Source of the DNA: Arthrobacter sp. StoSoilB5 | GTDB taxonomy: Bacteria; Actinomycetota; Actinomycetes; Actinomycetales; Micrococcaceae | DNA: 64,000 bases | Assembly: GCF_019977235.1 (NCBI RefSeq) | Contig: NZ_AP024646.1 | Location: 2,480,001 to 2,544,000, forward strand | Direction of reading: 5' to 3' | Part shown: positions 27,824 to 36,487 of the stretch, in pieces | How the letters are laid out: each line of letters starts with the position of its first letter | How positions within the stretch are numbered: position 1 is the stretch's first letter | The notes under the pieces: generated by a model | Told to the model about the DNA's origin: nothing | Databases searched by the model: none | Seen by the model: only the letters and a program-made list of their open reading frames with translations | Program-made: the position numbers and the translations under genes

Positions 27824-28768
27824 CTATAAATCGTCTTCTTGATCCAGGGCGAACCCGCGGAAGCTGGACTGGACTCGCCGGGCGTATGCCGATCTCATGG
27901 CTCGGAAACACTCTTGGATCGCAGGGTGGCTCGAGCGACCTTTCAGGGTGGCGAATAGGACTTCGCGTTTCAGAAGTGGTGTTAGTGGTCGGACGGAGAG
28001 TCCTTGCTGGTGGCCAGTGAGTGCCAGGCCGGGAAGGACTGAAATCGCCAGGCCCGCGCGAACCATCTGCAGCACTGTTGTGGTGTCTCGGCAGTCACAG
28101 GTGATGTTGGGGCTGAAGCCCTCGGCCAGGCACGCATCCACGATTGAGGAGTGGTAGATCCTGGCTGATCTGTTTAGCGCCCATTCCTCTTCGGCTAGAT
28201 GGGCCAACGGAACGGTATCGAGTTTGCGGAAGGGGTGCTTCTCGGACATGACAACATAAAAGTCATCACCGAACAGTGGTTGGTAGCTCACTGCTTCGTT
28301 GCGTGGATCTTGTCTGGACAGATTGTCCAGGACTGCAACGTCAGCCCTTTTGGTCATGAGGTCGACCATGCCTTCAGCTGGTTCGTGCTCGAACATGAAG
28401 ACTTTCAGCTGAGGGTGCGAGGAGCGCAGCAGTGAGATGGTCGTGGGCAGAACCGTCGAGGCGAAAGATGGAAAAGCTGAGATGCGCAGGTCTCCGGAGA
28501 TGGAGTTCCGTGAGACGGCGATTTCGGCGTCTATGCGCTCGAGTGATTCAAAGACTTCGTGGCTTTGTTCGACGAGGCGGAGTCCTGCGCCCGTGAGTTG
28601 GACGCTGCGTCCGGCTCGTTCAACGAGTACCAGCCCAGTATCTTTTTCGAGTTGGGAAAGTTGCTGGGAAACGGCAGGTCTGGTCAAGCCCAACGAGTCA
28701 GCGACCGCAGAGATGGTCCCCAGAAATGACAGTTCCCGCAGTAGGCGTAGACGTTGGACGTTGATCAT
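27824..28768 (-). CDS. LysR-type regulator divergent from the DUF4392/GDH operon
   Basis: 314 residues, ATG at 28768. Residues 1-60 form the LysR winged helix (INVQRLRLLRELSFLGTIS, then LTRPAVSQQLSQLEKDTGLV), and the substrate-binding domain includes ISAFPSFASTVLPTTISLL, NITCDCRDTTTVLQMVRAGL and SVLPGLALTG. It is a strong paralogue of the damaged gene at 5103-6074, colinear over the whole length. It is transcribed away from the hydroxyacid dehydrogenase operon across a 389-bp AT-rich region, the classic layout of a LysR activator and its target. The effector is probably the substrate of that pathway. Intact. Confidence 0.92.
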   Translation of the reverse strand: MINVQRLRLLRELSFLGTISAVADSLGLTRPAVSQQLSQLEKDTGLVLVERAGRSVQLTGAGLRLVEQSHEVFESLERIDAEIAVSRNSISGDLRISAFPSFASTVLPTTISLLRSSHPQLKVFMFEHEPAEGMVDLMTKRADVAVLDNLSRQDPRNEAVSYQPLFGDDFYVVMSEKHPFRKLDTVPLAHLAEEEWALNRSARIYHSSIVDACLAEGFSPNITCDCRDTTTVLQMVRAGLAISVLPGLALTGHQQGLSVRPLTPLLKREVLFATLKGRSSHPAIQECFRAMRSAYARRVQSSFRGFALDQEDDL

Positions 28769-29157
28769 GTGCGGGTCGGTCCTCGACGTAGGGGGTAGGG
28801 GAACCTTGGCTATCGCACGCAGCCTCCCATGTTCCGCCTTATCTTACGCGTTGAGAGCCCGGCAGGCGCGACTTCAGCCTTGGATAGGCAGTATGACTGA
28901 AAATAAAAGGAAAGTTCTTCTAACTATTACTGCAATAAAAAGAAGCTTGTGCCTCCTATTGAGGATGCGTACTCTTTTTTCAGGCGGCAAAGATGTGATC
29001 TGCATCAACTCATTGAATGTCGCGAAAAGTAAGCATCACTTTCCTCTATCGCTTGAAAACGGCGTGGCTTTGGCGCGCTTCGAAGGCGAAGTCGAAACAT
29101 AAGCATCTGTTGTCTCCAGCCATCGGCTGAGGGTACGGACGAGAAAAGAGACACAAA
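28769..29157. promoter_or_regulatory. Divergent promoter region, LysR / catabolic operon
   Basis: 389 bp without a gene, markedly more AT-rich than the flanks (28,890-29,040 especially). It must hold both promoters and the LysR binding sites. Several T-N11-A type candidates are possible, and I cannot single one out. No gene-like frame is convincing. Confidence 0.6.
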
Positions 29158-30057
29158 ATGGCCACACTTTCATTCATCGGCGTCGGCCGCATGGGATCTG
29201 GCATGGCAGCACGGCTTCTCGAAGCAGGACACACCGTTCAAATCTTCGACCCAAATACCGCGGCCGTTGAGGCCCTTGTCCATCAGGGCGCCATCGCGAC
29301 CTCGTCGCCTGCCAAGGCAGCCCAAGGCGCGGAGGCCGTCTTCACCAGTCTCCCCAACCCGGCAATCCTGCGTGATGCCATCGAGGGCCCGGACGGTGTC
29401 CTAGCATCCGAGGTCTCCGGCGTCACGATCGTCGACGTCAGTACTGTTGATCCCGAAACCGCACGTTCCCTTGCCGCGACCGTTGAAGCTCACGGGGGCC
29501 GCTTCGTCGATTCACCCGTCAGCGGCGGTGTAGCCGGGGCAGCTGCAGGGACGCTCTTGCTCATGGTCGGCGCGGAATCTCAGGACTTGGAGAACGTCCG
29601 TCCTTACCTCGAGCAGCTGGCAGCGCGGATCGTGCACTGCGGCCCCGTCGGAGCCGGCCAGTTGACCAAGCTCAGCCACAACATGCTCGTTGCCATCAAC
29701 ACGGTGGCCGCTGGTGAAGTCCTGGCAGCAGCGGTGAAAGCCGGCGGCAACCTCGAAACACTGACCGAGGTGTACACAGCAGGTTTGGCAGGCAGCAAGA
29801 TGCTGGACCACTTCGGCAAGACGCTCTTCACCGAGGAACGACCGCCGCTGTTCGCCCTTGACCTGATGCACAAGGACATCAGCCTCTGTCTGAAGGAATT
29901 CGGGCAGTTCCCAATGCCTGTGAGCCAGCTCGTCATGCAGACCTACAACGCTGCCCGAGCAAAGGGGCTCGGCGGACAGGACTCCACGGAGGTCAACGAA
30001 ATCTATGAAGAACTGTTCGGCCTGCAGCTGCGCAAGAACACCAAGGAGAGCAACTAA
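29158..30057 (+). CDS. NAD(P)-dependent beta-hydroxyacid dehydrogenase (HIBADH family)
   Basis: 299 residues. The N-terminal Rossmann motif is FIGVGRMGSGMAARLL (residues 5-20). RFVDSPVSGGVAGAAAGTL near 120 is the substrate-binding DSPVSGG signature, and GAGQLTKLSHNML near 170 carries the catalytic Lys. The family oxidises 3-hydroxyisobutyrate, tartronate semialdehyde-type, 4-hydroxybutyrate or 2-(hydroxymethyl)glutarate substrates to semialdehydes. Its stop overlaps the aldehyde dehydrogenase start (TAATG), so the semialdehyde it makes is probably oxidised by that partner. First gene of the LysR-linked operon. The specific substrate cannot be read from the sequence. Confidence 0.9.
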   Translation: MATLSFIGVGRMGSGMAARLLEAGHTVQIFDPNTAAVEALVHQGAIATSSPAKAAQGAEAVFTSLPNPAILRDAIEGPDGVLASEVSGVTIVDVSTVDPETARSLAATVEAHGGRFVDSPVSGGVAGAAAGTLLLMVGAESQDLENVRPYLEQLAARIVHCGPVGAGQLTKLSHNMLVAINTVAAGEVLAAAVKAGGNLETLTEVYTAGLAGSKMLDHFGKTLFTEERPPLFALDLMHKDISLCLKEFGQFPMPVSQLVMQTYNAARAKGLGGQDSTEVNEIYEELFGLQLRKNTKESN

Positions 30058-31529
30058 TGAATGCCCAGGCCAGCCTCGTCCTTCCCAGCAAGGGCACCAC
30101 AGGACTCCTGATCGACGGACATTGGATCGACCCGAAGGACGGCGGCACCCTTGAGGTGCAGAACCCGAGCAACCGGTCCACCGTCGCCGTGATCGGACGC
30201 AGCACCGCAGCGGATGTCGACCGCGCCGTCTCCTCTGCCCAAGAAGCCTTTCGCACCTGGCGCCAGCGCCCCGCCCGTGAACGTGGCGCCTTCCTGACCC
30301 GTCTCGGTGACGCAGTTGCTGAAAACGCCGAAGCGATCGCCCGCCTGCTGGCAGCCGAAACCGGCAACGCCATCCGCACCCAGTCCCGCGGCGAAGTGGC
30401 CTCCACCGTTGAGGTTCTCCGCTACTACGGCGGCACCGCCTCGGAACAAAAGGGCGAAACCTTGCCCCTGGGACAGGGCCTGTTCAGTTACTCCACCCGC
30501 GACCCGCTCGGTGTCGTCGCTGCGATCATCCCGTGGAACTCACCACTGGTTCTGGGCGCCGTGAAGATCGGCATGGCTTTGGCCACCGGCAACACGTTGA
30601 TCCTCAAGCCGGCAGAAGACGCTCCCCTCGCGGTGATCCGAATCTGCGAACTGGCCGCCGAAATCCTTCCGCCGGGTGTGCTCAACGTTGTCACCGGCCG
30701 CGGCTCGGATGCCGGGGCCGCACTGTCCAAGCACCCGGACGTCGCCAAGGTCTCCTTTACTGGATCCAGCGAAGTCGGGCGCGGTGTCCTCCACGCCGTC
30801 GCCGACCGTATCGGCCACGCAACCCTGGAACTGGGCGGCAAGAGCCCGGCCGTTGTCTTCCCTGACAGCAACAACGAGGAAACGGCCAAGAACGTCGTCG
30901 CGGCCATGCGCTTCGCACGCCAGGGCCAATCCTGCACCGCAGGATCCCGGCTCTTCGTCCACGCCGACATTTGGGATGACTTCATGCCCAAGGTCATCGC
31001 CGCCGTCGAAGACCTCGTTATCGGGGATGCGCTCGTTGAAGCCACGGACATGGGTGCGGTCATCAACACCACCCGCTACGAAGAAATCTCCGACTTCGTT
31101 CAGCAGGCAGCGGACCAGGGAGCTCAGTTCCTCACCGGTGGCCCTTCGACCAAGCTTGACGGTGACACTCCGTTGAGGCTGACCCCGACGGTCATCGCCG
31201 GCGTAGACAACAACTGGAGGATCGCCCGCGAGGAAGTCTTCGGTCCCGTCTTGGTTGCCATCCCCTGGCAGACCGAAGAAGAGGTCGTGACCTGGGCCAA
31301 TGATACCCACTACGGCCTCGCCGCGTATGTCTTCACCCAGGACCTCAACACCGCCCTGCGGATGGCAGAGAACATCGACGCCGGATGGGTCCAGATCAAC
31401 CGCGCTGGCGGACAGCTCCCGGGCATGTCCTACGGCGGCCGCAAACAAAGCGGTATCGGCGCTGAGTACTCCATCGAGGGAGCCCTCGAAAGCTACACCC
31501 AGCGCAAGAGCGTCACTATCGCTCTCTGA
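30057..31529 (+). CDS. Aldehyde dehydrogenase
   Basis: 490 residues, coupled to the upstream dehydrogenase by a one-base overlap. The NAD-binding motif PWNSPLVLGAVKIGMALATGNTLILKPAED is present. VSFTGSSEVGRGVL, the catalytic base Glu258 in LELGGKSP and the nucleophile Cys293 in GQSCTAGSRLFV are all there, and EEVFGPVLVAIPW and MSYGGRKQSGIGAEY complete the fold. A standard-length, intact member of the NAD(P)+ aldehyde dehydrogenase superfamily. With the HIBADH partner it would convert an alcohol to an acid through a semialdehyde. Unlike the two aldehyde dehydrogenases at 15-18 kb it has no frame damage. Confidence 0.93.
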   Translation: MNAQASLVLPSKGTTGLLIDGHWIDPKDGGTLEVQNPSNRSTVAVIGRSTAADVDRAVSSAQEAFRTWRQRPARERGAFLTRLGDAVAENAEAIARLLAAETGNAIRTQSRGEVASTVEVLRYYGGTASEQKGETLPLGQGLFSYSTRDPLGVVAAIIPWNSPLVLGAVKIGMALATGNTLILKPAEDAPLAVIRICELAAEILPPGVLNVVTGRGSDAGAALSKHPDVAKVSFTGSSEVGRGVLHAVADRIGHATLELGGKSPAVVFPDSNNEETAKNVVAAMRFARQGQSCTAGSRLFVHADIWDDFMPKVIAAVEDLVIGDALVEATDMGAVINTTRYEEISDFVQQAADQGAQFLTGGPSTKLDGDTPLRLTPTVIAGVDNNWRIAREEVFGPVLVAIPWQTEEEVVTWANDTHYGLAAYVFTQDLNTALRMAENIDAGWVQINRAGGQLPGMSYGGRKQSGIGAEYSIEGALESYTQRKSVTIAL

Positions 31530-31666
31530 AAGACCGGCGGGAGAAGGACCCAGAACTCGGCAACAACCTTCTCCCGCCGCACCACCCCCCCATCTGGCCG
31601 GCAATGACGCCGGACAGGCATAACCCCAGCATCCGGCCAACCGGGCTGGACTCGAAAGGACCCACC

Positions 31667-32980
31667 ATGAGCAGTCAAGGTGTCATTGAACCGGTTCCGG
31701 TCAATACCAAGGGGAAAGTTTCGGTCAGGGCAGCAGCCAGTTCCTTCATCGGAACCACCATCGAATGGTACGACTACTTTCTTTACGGCACTGCCGCTTC
31801 CCTGATCTTCCCGAGGGTGTTCTTCTCGGACATGGAGCCAGCCATTGCAACACTGAGCTCCCTGGCAACCTTCGCTGTTGCCTTCCTCCTGCGCCCCGTC
31901 GGTGGCGTGGTCATCGGACACTTCGGTGACAAACTCGGCCGCAAAAAGATGCTGATCCTGACCCTGCTCGTCATGGGACTGTGTACAGGACTGATCGGTT
32001 TGATCCCCGAGGAACGGACCATCGGCATTTGGGCCCCGATCCTGCTGATTGTCCTGCGCGTCTTCCAGGGCTTCGCCCTCGGAGGTGAATGGGGTGGTGC
32101 TGCACTGATGTCGGTCGAGCACGCACCGGCCGGACGCCGCGGCCTCTTTGGAGCCACCATGCAGATGGGCGTTCCCGCAGGCTTGCTGCTTTCCACCGGC
32201 GCGTTCGCCGCCGTATCCACCCTGCCCGACGATGCGTTCTTCAGCTGGGGCTGGCGTATCCCGTTCCTGGCGAGCTTCCTGTTGCTGGTCGTGGGCATGT
32301 ACATCCGCCTTGCCGTTACTGAACCGGATGCCTTCAAGAAGGTCCAGGAAGAAGGCAAGGTCGCCAAACTCCCGATCCGCGAAGTCCTCGCCAACGATAA
32401 GCGCCGTACCCTGAACCTTGTCTTCCTGCAGAGCGCAGCGAACGTCGGCTACTTCCTCATCACCGTCTACTCCCTGGTCTACGTCACCGAAACCCTGAAA
32501 CTGCCCCGCACCTGGGCCGTGACCGGTCTACTGCTCGGTGCTGCCGTGGACCTCTGCCTCCAGCCCGTCTTTGGCTGGCTCTCGGACCGCTTCGGCCGCA
32601 AGAAGGTCTACGGCGCCGGGTCGCTGTTCCTGGGCCTCTACGCCTTCCCGTTCTTCTGGCTTCTTGAATCCGCCACCGAACCGCTGGTTTGGCTGGCGCT
32701 GATCCTGGGCCTGGGCATCGGCCACGCATCCACGGGTTCCCTGCACGCGGTCATCTACGCCGAACAGTACCCGGCACGTTATCGCTACACCGGATCCTCA
32801 CTGGCCTACCAGCTCTCAGGCATCATCTCCAGCGCCCCCACACCGCTGGTCGCGGCCTGGCTCGTCAGCACCACCGGCCAGTCGAAGTTCGTCGCCGTCT
32901 ACGTCATCATCGCTGCGGCAGTCAGCGTCACCTGCACGTTCATGCTGAAAGAAACCTACAAGAGCCGGATCGACGTCTAA
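31667..32980 (+). CDS. MFS transporter, metabolite:H+ symporter (MHS) family
   Basis: 437 residues from the ATG at 31667 (GAAAGGA ribosome-binding site); in-frame codons upstream look noncoding. FIGTTIEWYDYFLYGTAASLIF is the first helix typical of MHS members (KgtP, ShiA, ProP). RPVGGVVIGHFGDKLGRKKMLI and RVFQGFALGGEWGGAALM are the signature loops, and 12 hydrophobic segments are visible, with the second-half motif GWLSDRFGRKKVY. MHS proteins import 2-oxoglutarate, citrate, shikimate, proline/betaine or related compounds with protons. It is the probable importer for this operon. 137 bp separate it from the aldehyde dehydrogenase; 2 bp separate it from the first DUF4392 gene. Confidence 0.9.
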   Translation: MSSQGVIEPVPVNTKGKVSVRAAASSFIGTTIEWYDYFLYGTAASLIFPRVFFSDMEPAIATLSSLATFAVAFLLRPVGGVVIGHFGDKLGRKKMLILTLLVMGLCTGLIGLIPEERTIGIWAPILLIVLRVFQGFALGGEWGGAALMSVEHAPAGRRGLFGATMQMGVPAGLLLSTGAFAAVSTLPDDAFFSWGWRIPFLASFLLLVVGMYIRLAVTEPDAFKKVQEEGKVAKLPIREVLANDKRRTLNLVFLQSAANVGYFLITVYSLVYVTETLKLPRTWAVTGLLLGAAVDLCLQPVFGWLSDRFGRKKVYGAGSLFLGLYAFPFFWLLESATEPLVWLALILGLGIGHASTGSLHAVIYAEQYPARYRYTGSSLAYQLSGIISSAPTPLVAAWLVSTTGQSKFVAVYVIIAAAVSVTCTFMLKETYKSRIDV

Positions 32981-32982
32981 CC

Positions 32983-34110
32983 ATGAGTAACTCCCCGAAA
33001 GCATCCCACCAACACACAGAAGCACCCACAGCCGCCCCTGTGGCCGACGAACGGCACCTGGCCGCAGTCATGGAAAGCCTGGACCGGATCATGACTATTG
33101 AGATCCGACCAGCGGATGGCAAGCTACCAGCTGGGATTGTCTCAGGACTCTACGGCGCCTGCCGGGATGCTTTCGGGGAGGCCCTGACCGGACTTGCCGA
33201 ACGGAAACTACGCGAATCCGTAGCGACGAACTCAACAGTCCTGATCGCCACGGGAGCAGGCATCGGCCCGTGGTTGCCCCAAGGCGAAACGGACGGACCG
33301 ATGGGCGCAGCCGCACTCGCCCGGGCGATCACCCGGACCCTCCGCGCCAAGGTCGTCATGGTCACAGAGGCCCGCCACGCACCCGCCGTCCGGGCCGCGA
33401 TCAAGGCACTGAACTATCCACCAGGTTTTGAACCGGAAGTTGAACTTGTCGAACCAGGGGAGCGCGAAGGCCGGCAGGCAGCCCAGCGCCTGATCACCCT
33501 CTACCACCCCACTGCCGCGATCTTCATCGAACGCGACGGCCCCGGCACCCAGGGACGGTTCCACGGAGTACGGGGTGACTGCCGCTCCGCAGATGACGTC
33601 GCTCAGCTCCACCACCTGGCCAACCTTGCCGCCCGCTCGTCCATCCTGACCATCGGCATCGGCGATGGCGGCAACGAAATCGGCTTCGGCGCCCACCGTC
33701 GCCGCATCACCCAACGGCTCCCCGGGGACGGGACCTGCCGCGCCGGATGCGACTCGGGCATCTACACCGTCACCAAAACCCAAGTAACCATCAGTGCATC
33801 GGTCTCCAACTGGGGCGCCTACGCCCTGGCCGCAGCGCTGGGAGCAAGTTTCCGGCTCCCCGAGGCCTGCCACAGCGCAGCAGCCGAGGAAGTTCTCCTG
33901 AAAGCCTGCCTGGAAGCAGGTGCCCGGGACGGCGCCACAGGAACATCGGCATTGCAGACCGACGGAATCCCCTTGGCCACCCACCAGCACGTCATTGCCC
34001 TGATGGAGACCGTCGCGGCAACCACCGCGACCCGTTCCTTGACCGTCGAACCCCAACCCAGCCACATCTTCACACCAGCAGCAACGAAAGGCCCCCGTTT
34101 TGTTAGCTAG
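32983..34110 (+). CDS. DUF4392 protein, D-glutamate cyclase-like (copy A)
   Basis: 375 residues, starting two bases after the transporter stop. The family (GLUCM-like C-terminal, DUF4392) includes vertebrate D-glutamate cyclase, which interconverts D-glutamate and 5-oxo-D-proline. Motifs: LDRIMTIEIRPAD near residue 28, TNSTVLIATGAGIGPWLPQGETDGPMGAAALARAI near 80-115, ERDGPGTQGRFHGVRGDCRS near 180, LTIGIGDGGNEIGFG with Gly227-Gly234, and VSNWGAYALAAAL. Compared with copy B it has a longer, Ala/His-rich N-terminus and a longer C-terminal tail. The stop overlaps the TTG start of the PLP enzyme. The role in lactam or D-amino-acid conversion is inferred from the family. Confidence 0.82.
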   Translation: MSNSPKASHQHTEAPTAAPVADERHLAAVMESLDRIMTIEIRPADGKLPAGIVSGLYGACRDAFGEALTGLAERKLRESVATNSTVLIATGAGIGPWLPQGETDGPMGAAALARAITRTLRAKVVMVTEARHAPAVRAAIKALNYPPGFEPEVELVEPGEREGRQAAQRLITLYHPTAAIFIERDGPGTQGRFHGVRGDCRSADDVAQLHHLANLAARSSILTIGIGDGGNEIGFGAHRRRITQRLPGDGTCRAGCDSGIYTVTKTQVTISASVSNWGAYALAAALGASFRLPEACHSAAAEEVLLKACLEAGARDGATGTSALQTDGIPLATHQHVIALMETVAATTATRSLTVEPQPSHIFTPAATKGPRFVS

Positions 34111-35386
34111 CCAGTCCACGGCACCCACGGCCAAGTCCGACCGGTTCGGTAACCCCATCGACCCGGTAGTCGGCTACGCCCGCGGCGCCATCATCGATTC
34201 CAGCATCGCCGAAGGCCGCCGCCTCCGCCACGGACAGGCCATCGCCGCCGAACGTGTCCGGGCTGCCGGGGCCGACGCCGTAGCTGTCTACACCGGCAAC
34301 CAAAGGGACCTGCCTCTGCGGGTCGAAGACCTGGCAACCTACGCCGAAGAATGGGTCGGTCCTGGCCTGTTCGCCGAAGAACTCCGCCAGGCAGCGATCG
34401 GCCACCTCGGCGGACGGCCCGAAGACGCCGCCGCCGTATTCAACCGCACCACCGCCGGCATCATCGCCGTGATCGGCGCACTCTCGGCCGGGAAGCCCGT
34501 GGTTTCGATCGTTCCCGTCAACGCCCGTTCCCACGCCTCCCTGCCCCGGGGATCCCGGCTCGCCGGGGTCCAGTGCCTCGAATCCGGCATCGACGGTGAC
34601 TGGCGGAACCTTATCGAAATGCACCAGCCAGCCCTTGTGGTTGTCACCACTGTCACCTCAAGCCTTGAACGCCTCAAGGATGAGGACACCATCGCAGCTG
34701 CGAAATTCGCCCAAGCCAACGGTGCCGTCGTCCTGCTCGACGAAGCCTACGGTGCACGCCTTCGGACCGTCCTGCACGGCGGCGCACCGTCGCTGCAACT
34801 CGGAGCTGACCTCAGCATCACCAACTGCGACAAAGCCGGCCTCGCAGGACCCCGCGCCGGCATCCTGGTCGGTCGACCTCCGCTGGTTGCCGCAGCCTCG
34901 GCAAAGGCCTCAGAAGTCGGCGCCGAAGCACGTGCACCGATCGCCGCCGGAGCCCTGCGATCCCTGCAAAGCTTTGACCCGCAGGACCTACTGACCGAAT
35001 CCCAGTCCGGGCAGCAGATCTCCGACGCCCTCGAAGCCCGCCTCGGCGCGGTCGTCGAACGCAGCGACCTGGGCCCCATGGTCCACGAAGACGATATCCA
35101 CGCCATCGCCCTGCAACGGGCCGGTCAGGACAGAACTACCCTGGTGCCTTCCGAAACGGCATCCGCGCTCGGCGCACTCCTGCTCCGGGACCACGGCATC
35201 CTGACCGTCAACACCCACGGCCAGCCCGGCGCCCGGGTCTCCCTTCGCCTCAAACCCACCCTTGACGCGTTGCGCCGTACAGGCGGACCGCTGAAAGTCG
35301 CTGCCGCCGTCGACGAATCCCTGGACGCCCTTGCCGCCCAATTCCACGACACCGACGCCATTTCCACTCTGATCCTTGGGAGCTGA
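34100..35386 (+). CDS. PLP-dependent SelA/DgaE-like enzyme (lyase or racemase)
   Basis: 428 residues from a TTG at 34100, inside the end of the DUF4392-A gene, with GAAAGG about nine bases upstream; no later ATG fits the N-terminal homology. Fold-type I PLP enzyme related to SelA and D-glucosaminate-6-phosphate ammonia-lyase: NRTTAGIIAVIGALSAGKPV near residue 115 (cofactor phosphate-binding loop), VVLLDEAYGARLRTVLHGG (Asp for the pyridine nitrogen), and SITNCDKAGLAGPRAGILVG with Lys245 as the likely Schiff-base lysine. It could racemise, deaminate by elimination, or cleave an amino acid. Lying between two DUF4392 genes, it is likely to share their substrate. The exact reaction is not inferable. 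Confidence 0.78.
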   Translation: MLASQSTAPTAKSDRFGNPIDPVVGYARGAIIDSSIAEGRRLRHGQAIAAERVRAAGADAVAVYTGNQRDLPLRVEDLATYAEEWVGPGLFAEELRQAAIGHLGGRPEDAAAVFNRTTAGIIAVIGALSAGKPVVSIVPVNARSHASLPRGSRLAGVQCLESGIDGDWRNLIEMHQPALVVVTTVTSSLERLKDEDTIAAAKFAQANGAVVLLDEAYGARLRTVLHGGAPSLQLGADLSITNCDKAGLAGPRAGILVGRPPLVAAASAKASEVGAEARAPIAAGALRSLQSFDPQDLLTESQSGQQISDALEARLGAVVERSDLGPMVHEDDIHAIALQRAGQDRTTLVPSETASALGALLLRDHGILTVNTHGQPGARVSLRLKPTLDALRRTGGPLKVAAAVDESLDALAAQFHDTDAISTLILGS

Positions 35387-35390
35387 CACC

Positions 35391-36443
35391 ATGACCGAAC
35401 TGACCACCTACGAACCCAGCGCACTGAGCCGCTCCCTTGCCGCCAAAGACAACCGACTCGACCGCATCGTCAACATCGACTTCGGCGGCCGTGGAGTCGA
35501 GCACCTCTACGAGGCAGCCCTGACACGGCAGGAAGGCTGGTCCCTGGTCGGCCGCGCCGCGGAACTGCTCGCCGCTGTCCCCGAGAAATCCACCGTCCTG
35601 ATGACCACCGGTTCAGTTTCCCGAGCATGGATCTCACCGACCATCGGCGAAAACGACGGACCCGCCGGCGCGGCCGTCATCGCCCGCGCCCTGGCCCTGG
35701 GCAAGCGCGCCACCCCCATCGTGTTGGCCGAAGAAACCCTCATCCCATCACTGGGCCCGATTTTCGAAACCGCCGGGCTGACTGTCCTGCCACCGGAAAA
35801 GGCCATCGAGGCCAACACCGGAGGAACGCTGCTGGCCGTCGCGCTCGTACCGTTCACCACCAGCGACGACGAAGCACCGTCAGCCGCGCAGCAGGTTCTC
35901 GAACAATATAAGCCCTCCTTGCTGTTCTCCACCGAACGCGTCGGACGGAACAAGAACGGTTTCTACTACAACATGCGAGGGATCAACTTCGGCCAGGACC
36001 GCGCCCGCGTGGACCACGTCTTCGACCTCGCCTTCGAACGCGGCATCCCCACCGTCGCAGTAGGCGACGGGGGCAACGAAATCGGCATGGGCAACGTCGC
36101 CGAAGCCGTCGCAGCCCACATCCCGCACGGCGCCGACGGATCCACCGCTTGCGGCGGAGGACTGGGAGCAACCACCCAGGTCCAAGCTCTCGTAACGGCC
36201 GCCTGCTCCAACTGGGGCTGCTACGCGATCACCGCCGCCCTCGCAGCCCGTTTGGCCGATCCGAAAATTCTCCACACCCCCGAACTGGAAGCAGCCCTGT
36301 TGCGCCGGGGCGTGGACGTTGGACTCATCAACTCCGTCGTCGGCATCGTCGACCCCAAGGTCGACAACATCGACGTTTCCACGCACCTTGCCGTCGTGGA
36401 ACTTCTCTCCGCCATCATCCGCCCGGGCTTGTCCCTGAATTAG
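35391..36443 (+). CDS. DUF4392 protein, D-glutamate cyclase-like (copy B)
   Basis: 350 residues from the ATG at 35391, four bases after the PLP gene stop. Same family as copy A: LDRIVNIDFGGRG near residue 24, KSTVLMTTGSVSRAWISPTIGENDGPAGAAVIARAL, STERVGRNKNGFYYNMRGINFG, VAVGDGGNEIGMG with Gly225-Gly232, and ACSNWGCYAITAAL. A CysGlyGlyGly-rich loop (ADGSTACGGGLGATTQ) resembles the DGTCRAGCD loop of copy A and may mark a metal or substrate site. The two copies are clearly diverged but keep the same motif order, which suggests either a heteromer or two activities rather than a recent duplication. Confidence 0.82.
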   Translation: MTELTTYEPSALSRSLAAKDNRLDRIVNIDFGGRGVEHLYEAALTRQEGWSLVGRAAELLAAVPEKSTVLMTTGSVSRAWISPTIGENDGPAGAAVIARALALGKRATPIVLAEETLIPSLGPIFETAGLTVLPPEKAIEANTGGTLLAVALVPFTTSDDEAPSAAQQVLEQYKPSLLFSTERVGRNKNGFYYNMRGINFGQDRARVDHVFDLAFERGIPTVAVGDGGNEIGMGNVAEAVAAHIPHGADGSTACGGGLGATTQVQALVTAACSNWGCYAITAALAARLADPKILHTPELEAALLRRGVDVGLINSVVGIVDPKVDNIDVSTHLAVVELLSAIIRPGLSLN

Positions 36444-36487
36444 AAACCCAACCGCGCAGGCCCACTCAAGGATCGAAGAAGCTCCCC

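Noticed and set aside
30540..31640. 366-codon open frame on the minus strand
   Set aside because: Antisense to the intact aldehyde dehydrogenase with clear catalytic motifs on the plus strand.
36149..36487. N-terminal extension of the glutamate dehydrogenase
   Set aside because: The open frame upstream of 36488 overlaps the DUF4392 copy B gene and is Arg/Pro-rich without family likeness; the ATG at 36488 fits.
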